Below are positions 24,405 to 32,629 of a DNA stretch of 64,000 nucleotides, in pieces (positions within the stretch are counted from its first letter, which is position 1; every line of letters begins with the position of its first letter). The DNA lies in assembly GCF_001509475.1 (NCBI RefSeq), contig NZ_LLZG01000115.1, positions 124,001-188,000 of the forward strand. Reading direction: 5' to 3'. The translations under genes and the position numbers were made by a program. Under the pieces are notes generated by a model that saw only the letters and a program-made list of their open reading frames with translations, had not been told where the DNA came from and ran no database searches. The DNA comes from Streptomyces regalis. GTDB taxonomy: Bacteria; Actinomycetota; Actinomycetes; Streptomycetales; Streptomycetaceae.

Positions 24405-26795
24405 ATGAGCGACGAGCAGCAGCCGCCACAACAGCCGAACCGGAAGCCGGGGCGGCAAAAACGCACGGGCTGGCGACGGATCATCCCGACCTGGCGGACG
24501 GTGCTCGGCACCTTCGTCATCGGCGTACTGCTGCTCTTCGGCCTGTTCTTCCTCGGCTACTCCATGGTCAAGATCCCGCCGGCCAACGCGCTCGCCACCA
24601 AGCAGGCCAACGTCTATATGTACGCGGACGGCTCCGTGATCGCCCGCGACGGCGAGGTCAACCGGGAGAACGTGACCCTCGCGCAGATGTCCAGGAGCTC
24701 CCAGCACGCGATCCTGGCGGCCGAGGACCGCGACTTCTACACCGAGTCCGCCATCGACCCCAAGGCGATGCTGCGCGCCGCCTGGAACACGGCCACCGGC
24801 AAGGGCAAGCAGTCCGGCTCCACGATCACCCAGCAGTACGTGAAGAACTACTACCTGGCCCAGGACCAGACGGTCACCCGCAAGGTGAAGGAGTTCTTCA
24901 TCGCCATCAAGCTGGACCGCGAGGTGACCAAGGACGAGATCCTCGAGGGCTACCTCAACACCAGCTTCTTCGGCCGCAACGCCTACGGCATCCAGGCCGC
25001 CGCCCAGGCCTACTACGGCATGGACGCCAAGGACCTCGACCCGGCCCGCGCCGCCTACCTGGCCGCGCTGGTCAACGCGCCCAGCGAGTACGACGTGGTC
25101 GCCCACCCGGAGAACAAGGCCGCGGCCGTGGCCCGTTGGAACTACGTCCTCGACGGCATGGTCACCAAGGGCTGGCTGTCCGAGAGCAAGCGGGCGGGCA
25201 TGAAGTTCCCGATGCCGAAGGAGGCCGCGACCTCCACCGGCCTGTCCGGGCAGCGCGGTTACATCGTGGGGATCGTCAAGGACTATCTGACCAAGAACAA
25301 GATCGTCAGCGCGGAGGAACTGGAGGCCGGCGGCTACCGCGTCACCACCACCCTGCAGAAGGACAAGCAGAACGCCTTCGTAGACGCCGTCAACGACCAG
25401 CTGATGTCCAAGCTGGACAAGAAGAACAACAAGGTCGACAACTACGTCCGCGCGGGCGGCGCCTCCGTCGACCCGAAGACCGGCAAGGTCGTCGCGATGT
25501 ACAACGGCATCGACTACGTGAAGCAGTACACCCCGAACGCCACCCGCCGGGACTTCCAGGTCGGCTCCACCTTCAAGCCGTTCGTGTTCACCTCGGCCGT
25601 GCAGAACGAGTCGACCACGCAGGACGGCCGCACGATCACCCCGAACACGATCTACGACGGCACCAACAAGCGCCCCGTCCAGGGCTGGACCGGGGGCGCC
25701 TACGCCCCCGAGAACGAGGACCAGTACTCCTACGGCAACATCAACGTCCGTACGGCCACCGACAAGTCCGTCAACTCCGTGTACGCGCAGATGGCCGTCG
25801 ACGTGGGTCCCGAAAAGGTGAAGGACACCGCGGTCGAGCTCGGCCTGCCGTCCACCACCCCGGAGTTGTACCCGTCCCCGTCCATCGCGCTCGGCGTGGC
25901 CACCGCCAGCGTCCTCGACATGGCGGAGGCCTACGCGACGCTCGCCAACCACGGCAAGCACGGCACATACACCATGATCGAGAAGGTCACCAAGGACGGC
26001 GCCGACGTCATCGAGATGCCGGAGCGCAAGACCGCCCAGGTCATCAGCCGCGAGGCCGCCGACACCACGACCTCCGTCCTGCAGAGCGTCGTCGACAACG
26101 GCACCGCCACCGCCGCCCAGGCCGCCGGCCGCCCGGCGGCGGGCAAGACCGGTACGGCGGAGGAGGACCAGGCCGCCTGGTTCGCCGGCTACACCCCCGA
26201 CCTCGCCACCGTCGTCGCCGTCATGGGCCAGGACCCGGTCACGGCCAAGCACAAGTCGCTGTATGGCGTGATGGGCCTCGACCGCATCAACGGCGGCGGC
26301 GCGCCCACCGACATCTGGGCCCAGTTCACCAAGGAGGCCCTGAAGGGCAAGCCGGTCAGCGACTTCGACCTGGAACTCCAGGAGGGCGCCGACGTACCCC
26401 AGTACCCGACGACCGACCCGACCCAGGGCGACCAGGGCACCGGCGGCCAGGACAACGGCGGCACCACCGGGGACACCACCACCGGCGGCCAGGACACCGA
26501 GGGCCAGACCGGCGGCGAGACGCCGGGCCAGACGGACGGCGGCACGACGGGCGACACGACGACCGGCGGCACGACCGACGGGACGGACGGGGGTACGACC
26601 ACCGACGGCGGCACCACCGGCGGCACCACCGACGGAGCCACGACCGACGGAGGCACCACGGGCGATACGACCACCGGCGGGACGGACACCGGCGGCAGCA
26701 CGGGCGGCGACACCACGACCGGCGGCGCGGACACCGGAGGCGGAGGAACGACGGGAACCACGGGCGGCCCGCGGAACACGCTCCTCCGGGAGTGA
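24405..26795 (+). CDS. Class A penicillin-binding protein
   Basis: 796 residues from the ATG at 24405 (a GTG at 24396 lies closer to the AGGAG site). One N-terminal membrane helix is at about 37-60. The GT51 transglycosylase domain has AAEDRDFYTE, GSTITQQYVKN and LNTSFFGRNAYGI. The transpeptidase has GSTFKPF (SxxK serine, about 387), SVN (about 455) and AGKTGT (about 580). The last 130 residues are a Gly/Thr/Asp-rich tail of TTGGTTDG-type repeats that is likely an extracellular spacer. It synthesises and cross-links peptidoglycan. Confidence 0.95.
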   Translation: MSDEQQPPQQPNRKPGRQKRTGWRRIIPTWRTVLGTFVIGVLLLFGLFFLGYSMVKIPPANALATKQANVYMYADGSVIARDGEVNRENVTLAQMSRSSQHAILAAEDRDFYTESAIDPKAMLRAAWNTATGKGKQSGSTITQQYVKNYYLAQDQTVTRKVKEFFIAIKLDREVTKDEILEGYLNTSFFGRNAYGIQAAAQAYYGMDAKDLDPARAAYLAALVNAPSEYDVVAHPENKAAAVARWNYVLDGMVTKGWLSESKRAGMKFPMPKEAATSTGLSGQRGYIVGIVKDYLTKNKIVSAEELEAGGYRVTTTLQKDKQNAFVDAVNDQLMSKLDKKNNKVDNYVRAGGASVDPKTGKVVAMYNGIDYVKQYTPNATRRDFQVGSTFKPFVFTSAVQNESTTQDGRTITPNTIYDGTNKRPVQGWTGGAYAPENEDQYSYGNINVRTATDKSVNSVYAQMAVDVGPEKVKDTAVELGLPSTTPELYPSPSIALGVATASVLDMAEAYATLANHGKHGTYTMIEKVTKDGADVIEMPERKTAQVISREAADTTTSVLQSVVDNGTATAAQAAGRPAAGKTGTAEEDQAAWFAGYTPDLATVVAVMGQDPVTAKHKSLYGVMGLDRINGGGAPTDIWAQFTKEALKGKPVSDFDLELQEGADVPQYPTTDPTQGDQGTGGQDNGGTTGDTTTGGQDTEGQTGGETPGQTDGGTTGDTTTGGTTDGTDGGTTTDGGTTGGTTDGATTDGGTTGDTTTGGTDTGGSTGGDTTTGGADTGGGGTTGTTGGPRNTLLRE

Positions 26796-26808
26796 GCGCC
26801 GGCCCTGA

Positions 26809-27129
26809 TCAGTGACCGCTGGTCGCCTTCAGCCCCACCACGGCGACCAGCAGCAGACAGACGAAGAAGATCCGCGCGGCGGTGACCGGCTCCCCCAGCA
26901 CCACCATGCCGACCACCGCCGCACCGGCCGCCCCGATTCCCACCCACACGCCGTAGGCGGTACCGATGGGCAGCGACTTCGCGGCGTACGACAGCAGCAG
27001 CATGCTGGCCACGATGCCGGCGCCGGTGAACAGGCTGGGGAGAGGGCGGGTGAAACCGTCGGTGTACTTCATACCGATCGACCAGCCGACTTCGAGCAGA
27101 CCCGCGACGAGAAGCAGAACCCAGGCCAT
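26809..27129 (-). CDS. SMR-family exporter, guanidinium (SugE/Gdx) type
   Basis: 106 residues, four helices, from the ATG at 27129 with GGAGGTG upstream. The essential glutamate is E13 (LLLVAGLLEVGW), followed by MKYTDGFTRPLPS, the AYGVWVGIGAAG signature and a last helix ARIFFVCLLLVAVVGL. SMR proteins are dual-topology antiporters; the Gdx branch exports guanidinium. The riboswitch-like leader supports the guanidinium role. The stop is 13 bases from the convergent PBP gene. Confidence 0.93.
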   Translation of the reverse strand: MAWVLLLVAGLLEVGWSIGMKYTDGFTRPLPSLFTGAGIVASMLLLSYAAKSLPIGTAYGVWVGIGAAGAAVVGMVVLGEPVTAARIFFVCLLLVAVVGLKATSGH

Positions 27130-27179
27130 GACAGGCACCTCCGAGACGTATCGACGCGAAGTCGACGGGTGAGCGGGGT

Positions 27180-27222
27180 GCGTCGTCTTTGCGTTCGTCC
27201 CGGTACGGCGCGTCTCGTCGGG
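27180..27222 (-). promoter_or_regulatory. Guanidine-III (mini-ykkC) riboswitch
   Basis: On the minus strand, about 50 bases before the SMR start, CCCG and CGGG pair to form P1 around ACGAG and GCGCCGTAC. These two blocks are identical to the conserved core of guanidine-III aptamers. GCGCCGT can pair with the downstream ACGACGC with one C-A mismatch to make the pseudoknot, and CAAAGACG matches the conserved linker. The class is known upstream of SMR exporters in actinobacteria, so guanidine would switch on expression. Confidence 0.68.
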
Positions 27223-27253
27223 TTCCTTCAAAGCTAGCAAGGAAACGGGAAAA

Positions 27254-27281
27254 GGGGCCGGTGACGATGGTCACCAGCCCC
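27254..27281. terminator. Terminator between GroES-like and SMR genes
   Basis: GGGGC-c-GGTGAC pairs with GTCACC-a-GCCCC around a GATG loop, ending transcription from the GroES-like gene before the riboswitch region. Confidence 0.75.
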
Positions 27282-27296
27282 TCGAACCACTGAATC

Positions 27297-27338
27297 ACAG
27301 GTACCGCTGCCTTACAGGTACCGCTGTTTTACAGGTAG
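27297..27338 (-). repeat. 17-bp direct repeats at a gene end
   Basis: On the plus strand ACAGGTA recurs at 27297, 27314 and 27331 with a 17-bp period, the first two units sharing ACAGGTACCGCTG. The third copy contains the stop codon of the GroES-like gene, so the 3' end of that gene seems to have been duplicated twice after the stop. Confidence 0.8.
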
Positions 27339-27685
27339 AGCCCCGTCGAGTCCTCCGCCCCCTCGAACCGGTCGGCGGCCACGGCATGCAGATCGCGTTC
27401 GCGCATGAGCACGTACGCGACCCCGCGCACCTCGACCTCGGCGCGGTCCTCCGGGTCGTACAGCACCCGGTCGCCGGTCTCCACGGTCCGTACGTTCTGC
27501 CCCACCGCGACGACCTCGGCCCAGGCCAGCCGACGGCCGACGGCCGCCGTGGCGGGGATCAGGATGCCGCCACCGGAACGCCGCTCGCCCTCGCTGGTGT
27601 CCTGCCGCACGAGTACACGGTCGTGCAGCATCCGGATGGGCAGCTTGTCGTGGTGGCTGCTGTGCTCGTTTCTGTTGGCGCTCAC
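27329..27685 (-). CDS. GroES-like co-chaperonin family protein
   Basis: 118 residues from the GTG at 27685 (SANRNEHSSHHDKLPIRML). The Cpn10 fold is recognisable from LHDRVLVRQDTSEGERRSGG, GILIPATAAVGRRLAWAEVV, AVGQN and GDRVLYDPEDRAEVE, resembling GroES but with a divergent mobile loop and a 20-residue N-terminal extension. No groEL is adjacent. It may be a specialised co-chaperonin. Tandem with the DUF3618 gene upstream. Confidence 0.85.
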   Translation of the reverse strand: MSANRNEHSSHHDKLPIRMLHDRVLVRQDTSEGERRSGGGILIPATAAVGRRLAWAEVVAVGQNVRTVETGDRVLYDPEDRAEVEVRGVAYVLMRERDLHAVAADRFEGAEDSTGLYL

Positions 27686-27740
27686 GCCTTTGAACCTACC
27701 TGCCTTTGCCGCGTCCGTACGCCGGTGGGTCCGCCGTCGC

Positions 27741-28070
27741 TCAGTCCCTGCGGCGCCGGGTGCCGAGGGCCAGCAGCCCCACGAGACCCACGGCGACGAG
27801 CGCGACGGGCACGATGCGCTCCAGGCGGGGCGCGCCGTCCTCGTCGGTGAACGTGGCCCGCACATCGCTCACGGCCCGGTTGACCCCGACGTAGGCCCGT
27901 CCGAGCGTGTGGTCGATGTTCGAGACGACCTTGGCCTTGGCGTCGCCGACGATCGTCTTCGGGTGCACGCGCACCCCGATCTCGTCGAGCGTCTCGGCCA
28001 GCACTGCGCGGCGGCGCTTGATGTCCGCCTCGATCTGCGCCGGTGTTCTGGTGTCCGACGTGTCCGCCAC
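27741..28070 (-). CDS. DUF3618 membrane protein
   Basis: 109 residues. The DUF3618 motif ARTPAQIEADI-type start (here TRTPAQIEADIKRRRAVLAE and TLDEIGVRVHPK) occupies about 8-45. One C-terminal membrane helix (RIVPVALVAVGLVGLLALG) precedes RRRRD. The family is common in actinobacteria and of unknown function, often beside envelope or stress genes. It is divergent from bcp. Confidence 0.92.
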   Translation of the reverse strand: MADTSDTRTPAQIEADIKRRRAVLAETLDEIGVRVHPKTIVGDAKAKVVSNIDHTLGRAYVGVNRAVSDVRATFTDEDGAPRLERIVPVALVAVGLVGLLALGTRRRRD

Positions 28071-28165
28071 CGTACGGCCTCCGAAGTGAAGCTGATGCTG
28101 TTTCCGGACAGTCTGTCAGCTCCACGCCGGACCGCACTGTCAGGCTCCCCGGTTACGCTGGTCCG

Positions 28166-28633
28166 ATGAGCGAGCGACTCCAGCCGGGGGACGTGGCCCC
28201 CGCCTTCACCCTGCCCGACGCCGATGGCAACGAGGTGTCCCTGTCGGACCACAAGGGCCGCAAGGTCATCGTCTACTTCTACCCGGCCGCACTGACGCCC
28301 GGCTGCACCAAGCAGGCCTGCGACTTCACGGACAACCTGGAACTGCTGGCCGGCGCCGGGTACGACGTGATCGGCGTCTCCCCCGACAAGCCGGAGAAGC
28401 TCGCCAAGTTCCGCGACCAGGAGTCCCTGAAGATCACGCTGCTCGCCGACCCGGAGAAGTCCGTCACCGAGTCCTACGGGGCCTACGGCGAGAAGAAGAA
28501 CTACGGCAAGACGTACATGGGCGTCATCCGGTCCACGGTGATCGTGGACGAGGAGGGCAAGGTCGAGCGGGCGCTGTACAACGTGCGGGCGACGGGGCAT
28601 GTGGCCAAGATCATCAAGGATCTGGGGATCTGA
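28166..28633 (+). CDS. bcp: Thioredoxin-dependent thiol peroxidase Bcp
   Basis: 155 residues, usual length. The peroxidatic site is ALTPGCTKQACDF with C47 and the resolving C52, the 1-Cys/atypical 2-Cys Bcp pattern. Downstream AGYDVIGVSPDKPEKLAKF and TESYGAYGEKKNYGKTYMG are family-typical. It reduces organic and hydrogen peroxides with thioredoxin in the cytosol. Confidence 0.96.
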   Translation: MSERLQPGDVAPAFTLPDADGNEVSLSDHKGRKVIVYFYPAALTPGCTKQACDFTDNLELLAGAGYDVIGVSPDKPEKLAKFRDQESLKITLLADPEKSVTESYGAYGEKKNYGKTYMGVIRSTVIVDEEGKVERALYNVRATGHVAKIIKDLGI

Positions 28634-28655
28634 GGCGGCTCTCACCGACTGGAAG

Positions 28656-28690
28656 CGGCCCGGACCGGGGTGACCTGGTCCGGGCCGTTT
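28656..28690 (+). terminator. bcp terminator
   Basis: An 11-bp perfect stem CGGCCCGGACC / GGTCCGGGCCG with a 10-base loop is followed by TTT, 22 bases after the bcp stop. Confidence 0.88.
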
Positions 28691-28781
28691 GCATTTCGGG
28701 CGTGACTGTCCGATAAGCGGTTCGTTACTCCGTGCGAGGCCACGAACGCGTGGGCGAGCACGGAGGAACGGAGGGGGCTCG

Positions 28782-29423
28782 ATGGGGGCCGGTGCGTACA
28801 CCAAGGAGCGGCTGGAGGAGGCGGCTCGGGGGGCGCGGACATTGTCTGAGGCGTTGGGGAGGTTGGGGGTGGATCCGAAGAGCTCGACGCGGCGGTACGT
28901 CTTCGAGCGGATGAAGAAGCTGAGGGTGGACGTCTCACACTTCGAGCGGGAAGGGGTGAAGTGGACACGGGAGATCCTTCAGGAGGCGGTTTCGGCGTCG
29001 ACGAACATGTGCGACGTGTTGCGGCATCTCGGGCTGGAGGTCGTCGGCGGGCACCACACGCACATCAGCCGCCGGATCAAGGCGTACGGCATCGACGTTT
29101 CGCACTTCCAGGTTCCGACACAGCGGGGAAAGGTCCGGCGCCCCCGAACGCCAGAGGCTCTGCTTGTCGACCAGCCGGTCGGCCAGGCGCGGCGCATCCC
29201 GAGTGATCGGCTCAGATGGGCGATGACGGCGACTGGCATGCCGGAGCGGTGCGCCAGGTGCGGAACCGACGCGGTCTGGCGAGGGCACCCGCTCCCTCTG
29301 GAGATCGACCACATCGACGGCAACTGGCGGGACAACCGCATCAAGAACCTGCGGTTCCTGTGCCCCAACTGCCATTCGACAATGGATAGTTACCGGGGTC
29401 GCGGCAAAGGCAGGGCTTCATGA
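28782..29423 (+). CDS. HNH nuclease with two N-terminal helical repeats (first of pair)
   Basis: 213 residues from the ATG at 28782, with strong purine-rich GGAGGAACGGAGG upstream. Two ~50-residue repeats begin YTKERLEEA and WTREILQEAV and both end in DVSHF, each resembling a helix-turn-helix. The C-terminal zinc-finger HNH domain has CARCGTDAVW, LEIDHIDGNWRDNR and LRFLCPNCHS. It is coupled by ATGA to a paralogous gene. HNH nucleases of this build are seen in phages and mobile elements. The substrate and role are not known. Confidence 0.88.
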   Translation: MGAGAYTKERLEEAARGARTLSEALGRLGVDPKSSTRRYVFERMKKLRVDVSHFEREGVKWTREILQEAVSASTNMCDVLRHLGLEVVGGHHTHISRRIKAYGIDVSHFQVPTQRGKVRRPRTPEALLVDQPVGQARRIPSDRLRWAMTATGMPERCARCGTDAVWRGHPLPLEIDHIDGNWRDNRIKNLRFLCPNCHSTMDSYRGRGKGRAS

Positions 29424-30115
29424 GCAGCGGCGTGCGGTACACGCGGGAGCGGCTGACCGAAGCCGCCGCGCAGTGCTCCGACATCGACGAGGTCATCGCC
29501 TTCTTCGGCATCCGGCCGTACGGCCAACTGCGCCGCCATCTCTTCCGACGCTTCGATCATTTCGGGATCGACGTCTCGCACATGCCCCGTCAGAGGCGAG
29601 TGAGGGCAGCACCCACCAGGCCGACCGCCGACGAGTTGCGCCGAGCGGTCGAAGGAGCAACTTCCATAGCGGGTACGCTCCGCGCGCTGGGGATGGAGCC
29701 CTACAACACCAGGCTGCGGGCTCAGCTCCGCTGCTGGGTGACCGAGGACGCTCTCGACACCACCCACTTCCTGGGGCAGGCACATCAACGTGGCGGCCCG
29801 GGCACCACGCCGCTCAGGCGCGCCAGGGACATCCTGGTCCAGCACGACGGCACCCGTCGAACGAGAACCCATCTGCTCCGCAGGGCACTCCTGGAAGTAG
29901 GCATGCCCGAGGAGTGCGCCGCGTGCGGAACCGGGCCGGAGTGGCTCGGCTCGCCCATGACGCTGGAGGTCGATCACATCAACGGGGACTGGAGCGACGA
30001 CCGGCGCGAGAACCTGCGGTTCCTGTGCCCCAACTGTCACGCGATCACCAGCACATGGTGCAGGGGAGGCAACAGGCCGCGACCGAGTACCAGTAAGCTG
30101 TACGTGGGGCCGTAG
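29420..30115 (+). CDS. HNH nuclease with two N-terminal helical repeats (second of pair)
   Basis: 231 residues, same architecture as its neighbour: repeats starting YTRERLTEAA and PTADELRRAV end in DVSHM and DTTHF, then a basic linker, CAACGTGPEW, LEVDHINGDWSDDR and LRFLCPNCHA. The pair probably arose by tandem duplication, with strong DNA identity around LRFLCPNC. It overlaps the upstream gene by four bases. Its stop codon TAG at 30113-30115 lies inside the tRNA that follows, so the last ten bases are shared with the tRNA gene. Confidence 0.88.
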   Translation: MSSGVRYTRERLTEAAAQCSDIDEVIAFFGIRPYGQLRRHLFRRFDHFGIDVSHMPRQRRVRAAPTRPTADELRRAVEGATSIAGTLRALGMEPYNTRLRAQLRCWVTEDALDTTHFLGQAHQRGGPGTTPLRRARDILVQHDGTRRTRTHLLRRALLEVGMPEECAACGTGPEWLGSPMTLEVDHINGDWSDDRRENLRFLCPNCHAITSTWCRGGNRPRPSTSKLYVGP

Positions 30116-30181
30116 CCCAATTTGGCAGGAGGCACCACTTTTAGGTAGTGGACAGTGCGAGTTCGAGTCTCGTCGGCCCCA
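30106..30181 (+). tRNA. tRNA-Leu (anticodon UAG), class I-like
   Basis: A complete cloverleaf: acceptor GGGGCCG/CGGCCCC (7 bp, perfect), a D arm with a 3-bp GCC/GGC stem and GG in the loop, anticodon stem CCACT/AGTGG with loop TTTAGGT, T stem GCGAG/CTCGT with loop TTCGAGT, and discriminator A. CCA is not encoded. The anticodon TAG reads CUA/CUG leucine codons. The variable loop is only five bases (ACAGT), whereas bacterial tRNA-Leu normally has a long variable arm. The gene begins inside the coding sequence of the HNH gene. Confidence 0.87.
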
Positions 30182-30186
30182 CTTTC

Positions 30187-30218
30187 AGGGCGCGGCTCCC
30201 CACGGGCGCCGCGCCCTT
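30187..30218 (+). terminator. Terminator after tRNA
   Basis: AGGGCGCGGC pairs with GCCGCGCCCT around a 12-base loop, directly after the tRNA and followed by T. It also faces the convergent rdgB gene. Confidence 0.85.
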
Positions 30219-30240
30219 CGGCTTTCTTGCGTGCCCTGCC

Positions 30241-30843
30241 TCAGCCCAACAGCTCCCGCACCACAGGCACCAGCGCCCGAAACGCCTTCCCTCGATGGCT
30301 GATCGCGTTCTTCTCCCCCGGAGTCAACTGCGCGCACGTCCGCGTCTCCCCCTCCGGCTGGAGGATCGGGTCGTACCCGAAGCCGTTCGTGCCCACCGGC
30401 GCATGCCGCAGTACGCCCCGCAGCTGCCCCTCGACCACCCGTTCCGTGCCGTCAGGCAGGGCCAGCGCCGCCGCGCACGCGAAGTGCGCCCCCCGATGCG
30501 CGTCGTCGATGTCGGCGAGCTGGGCCAGCAGCAGCTCCAGGTTCGCGCGGTCGTCGCCGTGCTTCCCGGCCCAGCGGGCCGAGAAGATGCCGGGGGCGCC
30601 GTTCAGGACGTCGACGCACAGGCCCGAGTCGTCGGCGACTGCGGGCAGTCCCGTCGCCTGGGCCAGGGCGTGGGCCTTCAGCAGGGCGTTCTCGGCGAAG
30701 GTGACGCCGGTTTCCTTGACGTCGGGGATGTCCGGGTAGGCGTCCGCGCCGACGAGGTCGTGGTGCAGGCCTGCGTCGGCGAGGATCGCCCTGAGCTCGG
30801 TGATCTTTCCGGCGTTGCGGGTGGCGAGGATGAGGCGGGTCAT
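30241..30843 (-). CDS. rdgB: RdgB/HAM1 non-canonical purine NTP pyrophosphatase
   Basis: 200 residues. The nucleotide-binding start is LATRNAGKITELRAIL, with the catalytic strand region AVADDSGLCVDVLNG and GIFSARWAGKHGDD, and GFGYDPILQPEG near the C-terminus. It removes dITP/XTP from nucleotide pools. It lies in the usual Streptomyces position downstream of rph. Confidence 0.95.
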   Translation of the reverse strand: MTRLILATRNAGKITELRAILADAGLHHDLVGADAYPDIPDVKETGVTFAENALLKAHALAQATGLPAVADDSGLCVDVLNGAPGIFSARWAGKHGDDRANLELLLAQLADIDDAHRGAHFACAAALALPDGTERVVEGQLRGVLRHAPVGTNGFGYDPILQPEGETRTCAQLTPGEKNAISHRGKAFRALVPVVRELLG

Positions 30844-30877
30844 GGACCCCAGTATCGCTGGGGTCCAGAGCTGCCTG

Positions 30878-31282
30878 TTATGAGGTGCAGACCTTGGTCA
30901 GCTCGCCGGCCGCGTCGGTGACCGGGCTGATGTCCGGGGTCTCGTCGCCGTTCTTGACGGCGTCGCGGACGTTGGTGACGGCCTGCTGGAGATCGTCCAC
31001 CGCCTTGTTGACGTCGGCGTCGTCCGTCTTGTCGCCGATCTTGTCGAGGTTCTTGTCGATGGAGGTCAGCGACTCCTCGAGCTGCGTCGGGTCGTTCGCG
31101 GCGCTCTCCACGGCCTGCTGGAGTTCGGTGACGCTGTCGGCGATGGCGTCGGCGGTCTGGACGCAGTCCAGCGCCTTGTTGACAGCGTCGCAGCCGGTGG
31201 TCAGCCCGGCCGTCAGTCCGACAGCCGCAACGGCTGCGGCGGCTATGGCGATACGGCTCCAGCGGCGTCGGCTCGTGGCCAT
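30878..31282 (-). CDS. Small secreted/lipo helical protein
   Basis: 134 residues from the ATG at 31282. A signal (RIAIAAAAVAAVGLTAGL) ends in TTGC, a lipobox-like site. The mature part is a long acidic coiled helix bundle (SVTELQQAVESAAN, SLTSIDKNLDKIGDK, NKAVDDLQQAV) with two further cysteines (LDC, KVC). No family named. It lies between rdgB and rph on the same strand. Confidence 0.8.
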   Translation of the reverse strand: MATSRRRWSRIAIAAAAVAAVGLTAGLTTGCDAVNKALDCVQTADAIADSVTELQQAVESAANDPTQLEESLTSIDKNLDKIGDKTDDADVNKAVDDLQQAVTNVRDAVKNGDETPDISPVTDAAGELTKVCTS

Positions 31283-31432
31283 GGTTGACGTTCCCTCCCT
31301 GCTCCCAGGCCTCGCAGGGCCCCCGTTGGTCACTGGCCGGGCGTACAGCGGTATGCCGTACACCCGTACCCCTAGTGACGCCAGGAAGGGCTGCAGGGTT
31401 GCCTGGTGCTGCGGCTCTTCTTGGTGCGTCCT

Positions 31433-32188
31433 TTACTTTTCGAGGACGGTATCAAGTGCCTTGCGCTGCGCTTCCGCCAGCTCCCCGCAGCCCGAAACGG
31501 CAAGGTCCAGCAGGGAGTTGAGCTCGTCGCGGGCGAAGGGCTCGGCCTCGGCGGTGCCCTGGACCTCGACGAAGCGGCCGTCGCCGGTGCAGACGACGTT
31601 CATGTCAGTGTCGGCCTTCACGTCCTCCTCGTAGCAGAGGTCGAGGAGCGGTACGCCGCCGACGATGCCGACCGAGACGGCGCTCACCGTGCCGGTGAGC
31701 GGCTTGCGGCCGGGCTTGATCAGCTTCTTGCCCTGGGCCCAGGAGACGGCGTCGGCGAGGGCGACGTAGGCGCCGGTGATGGCCGCCGTACGCGTGCCGC
31801 CGTCGGCCTGGAGGACGTCGCAGTCGAGGACGATCATGTTCTCGCCGAGCGCCTTGTAGTCGATGACCGCGCGCAGGGAACGGCCGATGAGGCGGCTGAT
31901 CTCGTGGGTACGGCCGCCGATCTTGCCCCGGACGGACTCGCGGTCACCGCGGGTGTTGGTGGCGCGCGGCAGCATGGCGTACTCCGCGGTGACCCAGCCC
32001 TCGCCACTGCCCTTGCGCCAGCGCGGGACGCCTTCGGTGAAGGAGGCGGTGCACAGGACCTTCGTGTCGCCGAAGGAGACGAGGACGGAGCCCTCTGCGT
32101 GCTTGCTCCAGGCACGTTCGATGGTGACCGGGCGGAGCTGTTCGGGGGTACGGCCGTCGATTCGAGGAATTGAGGAGGTAGCTGCCAT
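31433..32188 (-). CDS. rph: Ribonuclease PH
   Basis: 251 residues. Family signatures are [64 protein letters not shown] and [17 protein letters not shown]. It trims tRNA 3' ends phosphorolytically before CCA addition; here it sits near the tRNA. A start a few codons downstream is conceivable but MAATSS has acceptable spacing. Confidence 0.97.
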   Translation of the reverse strand: MAATSSIPRIDGRTPEQLRPVTIERAWSKHAEGSVLVSFGDTKVLCTASFTEGVPRWRKGSGEGWVTAEYAMLPRATNTRGDRESVRGKIGGRTHEISRLIGRSLRAVIDYKALGENMIVLDCDVLQADGGTRTAAITGAYVALADAVSWAQGKKLIKPGRKPLTGTVSAVSVGIVGGVPLLDLCYEEDVKADTDMNVVCTGDGRFVEVQGTAEAEPFARDELNSLLDLAVSGCGELAEAQRKALDTVLEK

Positions 32189-32215
32189 GGCGTGAGCCTA
32201 GCCGCACATACGGAA

Positions 32216-32246
32216 GGGGCCCCTCCCGCGGTGGGAAGGGGCCCTC
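32216..32246 (-). terminator. nagF terminator
   Basis: GGGCCCCT and AGGGGCCC pair, with CC/GG extension around GCGGT, 30 bases beyond the nagF stop and before rph. Confidence 0.7.
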
Positions 32247-32277
32247 AGGGGCTGAAGCCCGGGACGATGCCCGCGCT

Positions 32278-32511
32278 TCACATCATGTCTTCGATCTCCG
32301 CCGCGATCGGGTCGGCGTCGGTGCCGATGACGACCTGGATGGCGCTGCCCATCTTCACGACACCGTGCGCGCCGGCGGCCTTCAGGGCGGTCTCGTCGAC
32401 CAGCGAGGGGTCGCTGACCTCGGTGCGGAGTCGGGTGATGCAACCCTCGATCTCCTCGATGTTGTCGATGCCGCCGAGCCCGGCGACGATCTTCTCAGCC
32501 TTGCTGGCCAT
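32278..32511 (-). CDS. nagF: PTS GlcNAc EIIB component
   Basis: 77 residues, one glucose-type EIIB domain with the phosphorylated cysteine in IEEIEGCITRLR (C24) and GVVKMGSAIQVVIGTDAD near the end. In S. coelicolor NagF supplies EIIB to the NagE permease for N-acetylglucosamine uptake. It is divergent from nagE1, with a dre site between them. Confidence 0.93.
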   Translation of the reverse strand: MASKAEKIVAGLGGIDNIEEIEGCITRLRTEVSDPSLVDETALKAAGAHGVVKMGSAIQVVIGTDADPIAAEIEDMM

Positions 32512-32629
32512 GTTCCTTCTCCCTGATCCGAACCGCTTTGTCGCAGTAACCCACAGTTGGCCCATCTTCGCGAGCGGTCATGTCGTACGTGCCCAAGGAT
32601 GACGTTCACGACAACGGAACCGTCCGCCG

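Noticed and set aside
30106..30181. tRNA as attachment site of an integrated element
   Set aside because: No integrase gene and no direct repeat of the tRNA 3' end were seen within the window.
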